From Burkholderiales bacterium (GTDB lineage: Bacteria; Pseudomonadota; Gammaproteobacteria; Burkholderiales; Burkholderiaceae_C): DNA of 64,000 nt. Below are positions 44,851-57,604 of the stretch, one piece after another; position 1 is the stretch's first letter; every line of letters starts with the position of its first letter. The notes beneath the pieces are model-generated. The model saw only the letters and a program-made list of their open reading frames with translations, was not told the origin of the DNA and searched no databases. Both the position numbers and the translations under genes were made by a program. The DNA lies in assembly GCA_028864885.1 (NCBI GenBank), contig JAGWLR010000004.1, forward strand, positions 1-64,000, given 5' to 3'.

Positions 44851-45690
44851 TTACTCAAACCAGCGCTCGCGCAGCCATTTGGTCGCCACCCATTTTTCGC
44901 CTTGAACGACCGGCGCGCCGCCGTGCAGGGTCATGGTGTCCGGACTGGGCGCCCCATAGGCGAAGAACACCGCATTGCCTTGAACGGCATGAACCTCCAG
45001 CCCGACATCCGGAAACGTTGTGGCCCCGCCCTGCTCTGGCGTGTTCAGATACATCACCAAAGTGCCGACCCTCTGCCCTCCTCGTTTGAGGATGGCCGTG
45101 GTACCCGGTTGGGTGGGATCGAAGTAGTCGTAATGGGGGCGGTATTCTGCGCCGGGCACATAGCGAAGCACCTGAATGCCCTCGCCATTTTCGACCGGCC
45201 AGTTCAACAACGCGGCAATGCGTGACTCAATGCGTCGACACAAATCGCTTTCACCCCTGTTGAAGAACATCCCTTGACTGGTTCGGGCCGCATTGACCTC
45301 GCTTCCGCTACTGACCGTTTGCACGGTTTCGGACCTAGCCAAGCGACTGCTCGATTCTTGGATGAGCCCCTGACACTCGTCCGCAGACAGAAAATCACCC
45401 AGGACCACAACTCGGGGGTGCGCCAAGCGAAGCAACACCTTGACCCACTTGTCATGCGCCCAGACGGCCGATGCCTCGGCCTGCCCGCAGATCTCAGGAA
45501 CCAGCGATTGTTGCTGATTGCGTCGCCCCACTTCTGCCGCCAAGGTTTCTTCAACGGCAACCACCGCCACGTCTTCGTCCCAGCCGCTGGCCTTCATGGC
45601 CTCTAGCACCGAAGTGACGCTGTGTCCGGCTGTGGCTTGGTCAATGATCCATTGACGCAGTTCGGGAGTGATCTTCTGGGTGGTGGTCAT
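44851..45690 (-). CDS. 2OG-Fe(II) oxygenase, prolyl 4-hydroxylase-like
   Basis: VLRYVPGAEYRPHYDYFDP...LVMYLNTPEQGGATTFPDVGLEVHAVQGNAVFFAY...LHGGAPVVQGEKWVATKWLRE. Confidence 0.92.
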   Translation of the reverse strand: MTTTQKITPELRQWIIDQATAGHSVTSVLEAMKASGWDEDVAVVAVEETLAAEVGRRNQQQSLVPEICGQAEASAVWAHDKWVKVLLRLAHPRVVVLGDFLSADECQGLIQESSSRLARSETVQTVSSGSEVNAARTSQGMFFNRGESDLCRRIESRIAALLNWPVENGEGIQVLRYVPGAEYRPHYDYFDPTQPGTTAILKRGGQRVGTLVMYLNTPEQGGATTFPDVGLEVHAVQGNAVFFAYGAPSPDTMTLHGGAPVVQGEKWVATKWLRERWFE

Positions 45691-45698
45691 GGTGAACA

Positions 45699-46475
45699 TC
45701 AGTCTCCTAGACGTCGACGAAACACCAAGCGCTCTGGTGCGGATGCCTTCGCATCGTAAGCGTACCCCTCCGCGTCAAAAGACAAAAGGCCATCGACTTG
45801 GGTCACTCGATTCTGGATCGCGTGCCGGGCCATCAACCCTCGGGCCCGCTTGGCGTGAAAGCTGATCACCTTCCAGGCCCCAGATTTCCAGTCTTCAAAC
45901 ACGCATTCGATCACCCTTGCCTTCAATGCCTTGCGTTTGACAGCCTTGAAATACTCCTGCGAAGCCAAATTGACAATCAGGTCATCGCCTTGCTTGGCCA
46001 GTTGCTTCACCAGGTGAAGCGCCAATTGATCGCCCCACCACGCGTACAGATCTTTTCCCTTGGGGTTGGCCAGCTTGGTCCCCATTTCGAGGCGATAGGG
46101 TTGCATCCAGTCCAGCGGCCGCAAGATCCCGTAGAGACCGCTGAGGATAGCGATGTGAGACTGCGCCCACTCGAGCTCTTTTTCATGGAGCGATTTCGCA
46201 TCCAGACCTTCATAGACGTCGCCATTGAATGCCAGGATCGCCTGCTTGCTGTTGGCAGCAGAAAACTGAGGCGTCCATGCTGCATAACGCGCGACATTGA
46301 GCGTTGACAACGCATCGCTGAGGTCCATCAAGGACGCGATTTGCGCGGGGGTATACGGCTTCAATACCTCGATCAGCGCCGCTGATTCTTGAACGAACTG
46401 CGGCAGCGTGTGCTTTTTGATGTGAGCAGGCGTGTCGTAGTCAAGACTTTTGGCGGGAGACAGCAAAAACAGCAT
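45699..46475 (-). CDS. yaaA: Peroxide stress protein YaaA
   Basis: MLFLLSPAKSLDYDTP...LSGLYGILRPLDWMQPYRLEMGTKL...KRARGLMARH. Confidence 0.95.
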   Translation of the reverse strand: MLFLLSPAKSLDYDTPAHIKKHTLPQFVQESAALIEVLKPYTPAQIASLMDLSDALSTLNVARYAAWTPQFSAANSKQAILAFNGDVYEGLDAKSLHEKELEWAQSHIAILSGLYGILRPLDWMQPYRLEMGTKLANPKGKDLYAWWGDQLALHLVKQLAKQGDDLIVNLASQEYFKAVKRKALKARVIECVFEDWKSGAWKVISFHAKRARGLMARHAIQNRVTQVDGLLSFDAEGYAYDAKASAPERLVFRRRLGD

Positions 46476-46498
46476 GGAACTCAAATCCGATCAACACA

Positions 46499-47056
46499 TC
46501 ACAAGGTGGCACCACCAACAGCTCGGTTGCTGGGGCACAACTCGCCGGTTTGCAGACCATCCAGAATCCGCAAAATTTCTTCTGGATTGCGTCCGACGTT
46601 GAGCGTGTTGACAGAGACGTGGCGAATCACGTTGTCTGGATCAACAATGAAGGTGGCTCTGAGAGCCACTCCGGCTTCGCGATCCCGCACGCCAAATTGG
46701 TCGACCAGGGGAAGGTGCACCCCGCCCTGATCGGCAAAACTGAAGTGGTTGAGCCGGCTCAAATCAGCATGCTCCCGGCGCCAACCCAGCTTGCTGAACT
46801 CGTTGTCGGTCGAGCCCCCCATCAACACCGCGTCGTGATCGGAGAACTCTTTGGCCAGCTTCGCAAATCCGACGATCTCGGTCGGGCAAACAAAGGTGAA
46901 GTCTTTGGGATAGAAGTAAATCACCTTCCACTTGCCTGGGAAGCTGCGCTCCGTGATGTCTTCAAACGCCGACTGACCGTGTTCCATGAACTCGTTGAAG
47001 CCAGGCTTGACGCCCACCACCTGGAACGGATCGAGTTTGTCACCAACGGTTTTCAT
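46499..47056 (-). CDS. Peroxiredoxin (AhpC/Prx family)
   Basis: GKWKVIYFYPKDFTFVCPTEIVGFAK (peroxidatic Cys), C-terminal Cys LCPSN. Confidence 0.93.
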   Translation of the reverse strand: MKTVGDKLDPFQVVGVKPGFNEFMEHGQSAFEDITERSFPGKWKVIYFYPKDFTFVCPTEIVGFAKLAKEFSDHDAVLMGGSTDNEFSKLGWRREHADLSRLNHFSFADQGGVHLPLVDQFGVRDREAGVALRATFIVDPDNVIRHVSVNTLNVGRNPEEILRILDGLQTGELCPSNRAVGGATL

Positions 47057-47152
47057 GCTTGCTCCTCAATCAATTAGGCCTACCCTGAACGATAACTGAC
47101 CATAGCTCATAAAATCGAGCCCATCCCTTCAATTCAGTTGTATACACACACC

Positions 47153-47707
47153 ATGGCGCTCTACCGAATCCTGGGGGCCACTGAGCTCAGTCCAACCGTC
47201 CATGAAACGGCTTTTGTCGCCGAGTCGGCTGATGTGATTGGAGACGTTCGACTGGCCGAAAACACCAGTGTCTGGTCGCACGTCACCTTGCGTGGTGACA
47301 ACGAGCCCATCACCATCGGTGCCCGCTCGAATGTGCAAGAGTCTTCGGTCTTGCATACCGACATCGGTTTTCCGCTGACGATCGGCCAGGATGTGACCGT
47401 CGGTCACCAGGCCATGCTTCATGGGTGCACGGTTGGCGACGGGGCTCTGATTGGGATTCAGGCCGTGGTGCTCAATGGGGCCGTCATCGGCAAAAATTGC
47501 CTGGTTGGCGCAGGAGCCCTGGTCACCGAAGGCAAGCAATTTGAGGACGGCATGCTGATTTTGGGTAGCCCGGCCAAAGCGGTTCGTCCGTTGAGCGAAG
47601 GTGAATTGCTCCGCATGCATGCGGGCACGGCCTTGTATGTAGACCGATCGGCCCGATATAAGAAAGAACTGGTGCGGATGGATGCACCCAAGAAAGCATT
47701 TGAATGA
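47153..47707 (+). CDS. Gamma-class carbonic anhydrase-family protein
   Basis: Hexapeptide repeats; DNEPITIGARSNVQESSVLHTDIGFPLTIGQDVTVGHQAMLHGCTVGDGALIGIQAVVLNGAVIG. Confidence 0.93.
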   Translation: MALYRILGATELSPTVHETAFVAESADVIGDVRLAENTSVWSHVTLRGDNEPITIGARSNVQESSVLHTDIGFPLTIGQDVTVGHQAMLHGCTVGDGALIGIQAVVLNGAVIGKNCLVGAGALVTEGKQFEDGMLILGSPAKAVRPLSEGELLRMHAGTALYVDRSARYKKELVRMDAPKKAFE

Positions 47708-48684
47708 GTGAATTGCATCGATTTCTGTTTGATGGCCAGCCCGTGCGCGGCGTTCTGGTCAGGCTCACAGACAGTTGGCGAGAGGTCCTTGCGCGTCGCA
47801 AGGATGGCGACGCGTTTGACGCACCCGTGCGGCATTTGCTGGGCGAAATGGCGGCAGCTGGCGTGCTGATGCAGGCCAACATCAAGTTCAATGGCACCTT
47901 GATTCTGCAGATCTTTGGCGATGGCCCAGTCAAGGTAGCTGTCAGCGAGGTGTCGTCCGACCTGGGTTTTCGCACCACCGCCAAAGTCGTTGGCGAGACA
48001 GCCGCATCTGACACCGGTATCCTGCCCCTCGGCGAGATGGTCAACCGCCACGGCCAAGGCCGTTGCGCGGTCACCCTTGACCCCGAAGATCGGATGCCAG
48101 GTCAGCAGCCTTACCAAGGCGTGGTGCCTCTGAATGGCGACGATGGTGAACCTTTGTCGCGGCTGGCCGATGTGCTGGAACATTACATGGCCAAGTCCGA
48201 GCAATTGGAAACCAAGCTGGTGCTGGCGGCCAACGATGAAATCGCTGCCGGCCTGCTGATCCAGCGCCTGCCGCTTGAAGGCGAAGCCAATCTGGCCGGC
48301 GAAGGCCAACGTGACCAAGCCGAAGCTGACGAGGATTACAACCGCATTGCCGTTCTTGCCGCCAGCTTGAAGCGCGAAGAGTTGCTGAACCTGGATGCGG
48401 ACACGATCTTGCACCGCTTGTTCTGGGAAGAAAAACTCATTCGGTTTGAGCCTCACCAGGGTGCGGTTGGCCCGAAGTTTGAGTGCACCTGCTCGCGCGA
48501 GCGTGTGAGCAACATGCTGCGTGGGCTCGGACGCGAGGAAATTGACGACATCATGGCAGAGCAAGGCCGCATCGACGTCGGCTGCGATTTTTGCGGTGCC
48601 CGCTACCAGTTTGATGCGGTGGATGTCAACGAGCTGTTTGCAGAAGGGCCAGACCATCCTCCCGGATCGTCCAATCTTCAGTAA
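47704..48684 (+). CDS. hslO: Redox-regulated chaperone Hsp33
   Basis: Holdase domain; C-terminal FECTCSRERV...CDFCGARYQFD redox zinc motif (CxC...CxxC). Confidence 0.96.
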   Translation: MSELHRFLFDGQPVRGVLVRLTDSWREVLARRKDGDAFDAPVRHLLGEMAAAGVLMQANIKFNGTLILQIFGDGPVKVAVSEVSSDLGFRTTAKVVGETAASDTGILPLGEMVNRHGQGRCAVTLDPEDRMPGQQPYQGVVPLNGDDGEPLSRLADVLEHYMAKSEQLETKLVLAANDEIAAGLLIQRLPLEGEANLAGEGQRDQAEADEDYNRIAVLAASLKREELLNLDADTILHRLFWEEKLIRFEPHQGAVGPKFECTCSRERVSNMLRGLGREEIDDIMAEQGRIDVGCDFCGARYQFDAVDVNELFAEGPDHPPGSSNLQ

Positions 48685-49372
48685 GCAAATGGCGCCAATC
48701 TGCGTTGGCTGGATGAGTCAGCGATGACTCCCAGGCGGTCTGCACCTGGGTGACCGGATGCGTGATCGACAGGCGCAAAGCATGCAGCCACAGGCGATTG
48801 ACGCCCAGGCGATGGGCCCACCATCGGTTATGAGCCCCTTTGCCGTGGGTAGAGTCGCCGATGATCGGGTGGCTGACGTGCTTGAGGTGCCGGCGAATTT
48901 GATGTCGGCGTCCGGTGGTCGGTCGCGCATGGAGCAAGGCCACCCGGGTGCTCGGATAGCGATCGACTGGAATGGGCAATTCAAGCCGCGCCAGGCATTC
49001 GAAGGTGGTGAACGCCTCTTGAGCCGCTTGCTCAGGCGGTGCATCCTCGCGCAAAAGCGGATGATCCACTTCAAAGTGGTCTTCGGGCCACCCCCTGACC
49101 CATGCCAAATAGGTCTTGGTCACGAGGTGATGTTCAAACTGCAATGCCAACGCCCGGGCCACGGCTGACGACAAGGCCATGATCAACACGCCCGATGTTC
49201 CTTTGTCCAAACGATGGACGGGATAAACCGGTTGCCCCAGTTGATCTCTCAGGGTTTGAACGACGAATCGGGTTTCGCCCGCGTCCAGCCCGGTTCGATG
49301 CACCAACCATCCGGCGGGTTTGTGGATGGCGACCAGATGCTCATCCTGAAAAAGAATCGGAAGCGCAGACAT
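48626..49372 (-). CDS. truC: tRNA pseudouridine(65) synthase-like (RluA family)
   Basis: VAIHKPAGWLVHRTGLD; PVHRLDKGTSGVLIMALSS; RPTTGRRHQIRRHLKHVSHPIIGDSTHGKG. Confidence 0.9.
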   Translation of the reverse strand: MSALPILFQDEHLVAIHKPAGWLVHRTGLDAGETRFVVQTLRDQLGQPVYPVHRLDKGTSGVLIMALSSAVARALALQFEHHLVTKTYLAWVRGWPEDHFEVDHPLLREDAPPEQAAQEAFTTFECLARLELPIPVDRYPSTRVALLHARPTTGRRHQIRRHLKHVSHPIIGDSTHGKGAHNRWWAHRLGVNRLWLHALRLSITHPVTQVQTAWESSLTHPANADWRHLLTEDWTIREDGLALLQTAR

Positions 49373-49374
49373 GG

Positions 49375-50016
49375 TCAGCCCCGAGGCAGCCAATGCTGCT
49401 CGCAATCGCCGTCATCGCACTTGTCGCATATCCAGCGCCAAGGTCGGCGGGGTGTGCCAGATTGCTTCGCTTGCGCCAGCAGCATGGCGTGGTCCACCGC
49501 CACCAGAGCAGATGCCAATCGGTGTTCTCCGTGGCCAGACACCACGGTGTGCGAAAGGCGCCCCTTCGTCAAAGCCGCGCGGATCAGAGCATCGACCGGT
49601 TCTCTGACATGGGCTCCGTCGCGCTGAATGCCATCTTCGATCCAAGGCAGATCCAGCGCCGTCAACAAGGTCAGGTCGACCAATCGATGGTCGACCAGGG
49701 CTTCTTCATACAAAGACACATCCTGGAAGATGTAGTCACTGTAGACGGCCGTGATCAGGGCGGTGGTGTCAGCCAACACGATCGAATGCTGCAGCCTGGC
49801 TGCCTCGATCCGGCGGGATTGCTCTTGGGCGATGTCGCGTTGCTCATGTGCGAATGGGGTGCGCCCATGCGCCAGACAAAACTCGCGCAGCACTTCAGGC
49901 ACCACGGCGACGCTCGCCCCTCGGTTTTGCATCTCTGCGGCGAGTTGCTGGGCCAAGGTTGACTTGCCCGTGCTCTCTGCGCCCAAAATGCCAACGACAA
50001 GCGGGGGGATGCTCAT
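49375..50016 (-). CDS. NadR-like ribosylnicotinamide kinase / AAA ATPase
   Basis: GILGAESTGKSTLAQQLA P-loop, PEVLREFCLAHGRTPF; adjacent pnuC. Confidence 0.85.
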   Translation of the reverse strand: MSIPPLVVGILGAESTGKSTLAQQLAAEMQNRGASVAVVPEVLREFCLAHGRTPFAHEQRDIAQEQSRRIEAARLQHSIVLADTTALITAVYSDYIFQDVSLYEEALVDHRLVDLTLLTALDLPWIEDGIQRDGAHVREPVDALIRAALTKGRLSHTVVSGHGEHRLASALVAVDHAMLLAQAKQSGTPRRPWRWICDKCDDGDCEQHWLPRG

Positions 50017-50666
50017 CGCATGCCTCTACCAAGCAGCACGAGCCAATGTCGCCACCCCACTGCCGACAAGATCGCGAAGATCCCATACAGCACCACCGTC
50101 AGCCAATATCCTTTGTGGGCAAAGAGCGCCATGCTGATTAGGTTGACAACCAACCAGACGGGCCAATTCTCAACGTATTTCATGCCCAGCAGATACTGCC
50201 CAAGCAGGCTGAGCGTGGTCGGCAAAGCATCGCCGAAGGGCACATCTGAATCAGTGTAGCGATGCAAGATCAGGCCCATCAAGGGCCAAGTCACGAGGGT
50301 GGCCAACAAGCAAAACAGGCGATCACGCCGGCTTAGCTTTCTGACAGACTCAGACGCTGTCTCACCGCTGTCGGGCGTACGCAGCCACGCCCACCAGCCC
50401 CATATGGAGACCGCTACAAACACCAACTGCAGCGAGGCCTCGCCGTACAAACGCCCCCGAGCAAAAAAAACGCCATATAGAAGCGAGCTGACGATGGCCA
50501 AGGGCCACCCGAGAATATTCACGCGAAGATTGCATCCAACCATCCACAGCGACAGCACAAAGGCCAGCAATTCCAGCCCCGTGACAGGCGCCCCCAAGAT
50601 CTGAAACAGATGCACGAGGGCCGGATCAGCCCAGCTGAAATAATCAGACCACGCGTGGTGCTGCAT
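50013..50666 (-). CDS. pnuC: Nicotinamide riboside transporter PnuC
   Basis: LSLWMVGCNLRVNILGWPLAIVSSLLYGVFFARGRLYGEASLQLVFVAVSIWGWWAW. Confidence 0.92.
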   Translation of the reverse strand: MQHHAWSDYFSWADPALVHLFQILGAPVTGLELLAFVLSLWMVGCNLRVNILGWPLAIVSSLLYGVFFARGRLYGEASLQLVFVAVSIWGWWAWLRTPDSGETASESVRKLSRRDRLFCLLATLVTWPLMGLILHRYTDSDVPFGDALPTTLSLLGQYLLGMKYVENWPVWLVVNLISMALFAHKGYWLTVVLYGIFAILSAVGWRHWLVLLGRGMR

Positions 50667-50986
50667 CAGCGAACGGTGGATTCGGCAGGAGCGGTGGCCG
50701 CAGGGGCACTGGGCAAGTGGGTCGTGAGTTGAACGTAGATCTCGTTCGGCTTGACCATGCCCAATTCGGTCCGAGCCTTTTCCTCGACCATTTCCAAGCC
50801 GTCTTGAAGGTCTTGCACTTCGGCGGCCAGTTGTTCGTTTCGGGCTTGCGCCTCGGCATTGACCGATTGCTGCCGCTCAAGTTGATCACGCAATGACCAT
50901 ACCCGAGGCAATCCCCCCTTGCCGAACCACAATTCGGCATGGATGACCGTCAACATGGCAACCAAGATCAGCGTAACAACTCGCAT
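50666..50986 (-). CDS. ftsB: Cell division protein FtsB
   Basis: Short TM + coiled coil (HAELWFGKGGLPRVWSLRDQLERQQSVNAEAQARNEQLAAEVQDLQDG) ending KARTELGMVKPNEIYVQL; downstream of eno. Confidence 0.92.
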   Translation of the reverse strand: MRVVTLILVAMLTVIHAELWFGKGGLPRVWSLRDQLERQQSVNAEAQARNEQLAAEVQDLQDGLEMVEEKARTELGMVKPNEIYVQLTTHLPSAPAATAPAESTVR

Positions 50987-51010
50987 AAAAGAAGATTATC
51001 CACCAAATGA

Positions 51011-51034
51011 AACAGGGCCCGAGGGCCCTGTTTT
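51011..51034 (-). terminator. Stem-loop terminator between eno and ftsB
   Basis: AAACAGGGCCC-GA-GGGCCCTGTTT perfect 11-bp stem. Confidence 0.65.
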
Positions 51035-51058
51035 CACCTATCAGAGGGCAATCTCTGA

Positions 51059-52420
<1,362 letters not shown>

Positions 52421-53275
52421 TCAGTTGAAGTTCGACTCCAGGAAGCCGTTCTTCTTGGTGATGCGATCCAGCTCAACCAGCGTGGACAGCAGCGCCTTCA
52501 TGTGCTTAAGGGGGACGGCATTAGGGCCATCGGACAAGGCGCACGCGGGATCGGGATGGGTTTCCATGAACAGCCCCGAGATGCCCACCGCCACAGCTGC
52601 ACGAGACAGCACCGGCACGAACTCACGCTGGCCGCCCGAGGATGTGCCCTGCCCGCCCGGCAATTGCACGGAGTGGGTGGCGTCGAACACCACGGGGGCG
52701 CCGGTCTCACGCATGATGGCCAGGGAACGCATGTCGGACACAAGGTTGTTGTAGCCGAAGCTGGCACCACGCTCACACGCCATGAAGTTGTCTTCGTTCA
52801 GGCCTTTGGCCTTGGCCGCAGCACGGGCCTTGTCGATAACGTTCTTCATGTCGCCAGGGGCCAGGAATTGCCCCTTTTTGATGTTCACCGGCTTGCCGGA
52901 CTGGGCCACCGCATGGATGAAATCGGTCTGGCGGCACAGGAATGCCGGCGTTTGCAGGACATCGACCACGGCGGCCACCGCAGGAATCTCAGCCTCGCTG
53001 TGCACATCGGTCAAGATGGGCACGTTCAGTTCGCGCTTGACCTTGGCCAGGATCTCGAGGCCCTTCTCCATGCCGGGGCCGCGGAAAGATGTGCCGGACG
53101 AGCGATTGGCTTTGTCGTAGCTGGACTTGAAAATGAAGGGAATGCCCAGCGCGCTGGTGATTTCCTTCAAGGTCCCAGCGGTGTCCATCTGAAGCTGTTC
53201 AGATTCGACCACGCAAGGCCCTGCGATCAAGAAAAAGGGATGGTTCAGACCAACGTCAAAGCCGCACAGTTTCAT
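52421..53275 (-). CDS. kdsA: 3-deoxy-8-phosphooctulonate synthase
   Basis: [51 protein letters not shown]. Confidence 0.96.
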   Translation of the reverse strand: MKLCGFDVGLNHPFFLIAGPCVVESEQLQMDTAGTLKEITSALGIPFIFKSSYDKANRSSGTSFRGPGMEKGLEILAKVKRELNVPILTDVHSEAEIPAVAAVVDVLQTPAFLCRQTDFIHAVAQSGKPVNIKKGQFLAPGDMKNVIDKARAAAKAKGLNEDNFMACERGASFGYNNLVSDMRSLAIMRETGAPVVFDATHSVQLPGGQGTSSGGQREFVPVLSRAAVAVGISGLFMETHPDPACALSDGPNAVPLKHMKALLSTLVELDRITKKNGFLESNFN

Positions 53276-53294
53276 CCGGTGTCCTTCGCGGTGA

Positions 53295-56221
<2,927 letters not shown>

Positions 56222-56252
56222 GGGCGGCTCCGCTCCTTGATTTCTGTGACCA

Positions 56253-56274
56253 GTTTGTCATCTGTTGTACCGTT
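56253..56274. repeat. Copy B of 22-nt dispersed motif GTTTGTCATCTGTTGYACCGTT
   Basis: GTTTGTCATCTGTTGTACCGTT; differs at one position from copy A at 23465-23486. Confidence 0.75.
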
Positions 56275-56304
56275 CGCATAGGGCGAAATACCCAGTCTGC
56301 GCAC

Positions 56305-56323
56305 ATTGATGAAATTCATCAAT
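56305..56323. promoter_or_regulatory. 19-bp palindromic operator-like site upstream of desaturase operon
   Basis: ATTGATGAA-A-TTCATCAAT perfect dyad; possible -10 TATACT at 56345-56350. Confidence 0.55.
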
Positions 56324-56407
56324 TCAGGGCGCACCCCACGCGCCTATACTGCGCGCTTTTGTCTGCGGCGGTGTCTAGCGCGATCCGCCTTCGAAGCTGG
56401 TTGATTC

Positions 56408-57604
56408 ATGCCCCCTGCCCGCCCCGACACCATCCCACTGCCCATCGCCACTGGCCGCCAGTCTGCTCTGTCGTCAGTCGATCCAGCTTTGTTCGATGAA
56501 ATCGAAAAAGACATCGACGCCATCAAACAGAAGCACCGCGCCGATCTGGGTGAAAAGGATGTCAACTACATACGGACCTTGCGCAAGCGCTCTCGCCAAT
56601 TTGAAGCGATTGGTCGGGGCCTGCTGTGGATCAGCCCCGAGCCCATCACGTTCAGCCTGGGTGTCTTTTTCACCTGGCTGCACCGAAATCTGGAAGCCAT
56701 TGAAATCGGCCACAACGTGCTGCATGGCCAGTACGACTACTTCCCCGATATCCCTCAGTTTCATTCACACCATTTCAAGTGGAAAGCACCTGTTGATGAA
56801 GAAGGCTGGCGGCGAGAGCACAACGCGCTGCACCATGTGCACACCAATGTGTACGAAATGGACCCAGACCTGAATCACGGGATTTTGCGAACGAACGCCC
56901 AAACTCCCTGGAACCGCCGGCACTTGTTTCAGGTGCCCCTGTACCTGTTGGCGGCTTATCCGACCATGCTGTACCAGTTCAACTCTCAGAACCTGGGGTT
57001 TGGGCAGAAATTTCGGGAAAGGAGCTTTCCGCGAGGCAACGAAGGGTATGCCTGCGTCGAGCATCCCGGGGTCTCGGAAGCGGATCTGATCAAACGACAT
57101 CGACTTTCGATCCTGCGCGTGATCTTCAAGGAGTACCTGGTCTTCCCTCTGCTGGCATTGTTCAGCGGTTTCTCGTTCTGGAAGGTATTTGCTGGCAATT
57201 TGCTGGCTGACGTCATCAACAACTACTGGATCAGTTTGACCATTCAGGCCACCCATTTCACTGAGCCTTTACAGCCGGCTGATGCGGTCAAGCACAAGGG
57301 GCGTTGGTACGTGTCCCAACTGGATTCGTCTGTGAACTTCAAAGGCAGCCGCAAAATGAGCATCTTGTGGGGGCACCTGAACTACCAGACAGAACACCAT
57401 CTGTTCCCAGACATCCCCTCTCATCGTTACCCCGACATGGCCAAGGAGGTCAAGGCGGTGTGTGCCAAACATGGCATCGCCTACAAATGCAACCCGAACT
57501 GGGGCGTGGCGATCAAGAACTTCCTGAAGGTGATGTGGACCCATTCGTTCCCACCCAAGCAGCAGCTGCCCCACGGCCAGGAACCGCAGGAGCGCCATGC
57601 TTAA
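56408..57604 (+). CDS. Membrane fatty acid desaturase
   Basis: His boxes: EIGHNVLHGQYD, HNALHHVHTN, NYQTEHHLFPDIPSHRY. Confidence 0.93.
   Translation: MPPARPDTIPLPIATGRQSALSSVDPALFDEIEKDIDAIKQKHRADLGEKDVNYIRTLRKRSRQFEAIGRGLLWISPEPITFSLGVFFTWLHRNLEAIEIGHNVLHGQYDYFPDIPQFHSHHFKWKAPVDEEGWRREHNALHHVHTNVYEMDPDLNHGILRTNAQTPWNRRHLFQVPLYLLAAYPTMLYQFNSQNLGFGQKFRERSFPRGNEGYACVEHPGVSEADLIKRHRLSILRVIFKEYLVFPLLALFSGFSFWKVFAGNLLADVINNYWISLTIQATHFTEPLQPADAVKHKGRWYVSQLDSSVNFKGSRKMSILWGHLNYQTEHHLFPDIPSHRYPDMAKEVKAVCAKHGIAYKCNPNWGVAIKNFLKVMWTHSFPPKQQLPHGQEPQERHA

Noticed and set aside
47458-48657. 399-aa minus ORF opposite gamma-CA/hslO
   Set aside because: Antisense shadow of hslO.
56305-56323. FNR box (TTGAT-N4-ATCAA)
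   Set aside because: Half-sites are separated by 7 nt rather than 4, so not an FNR/Crp-type site.
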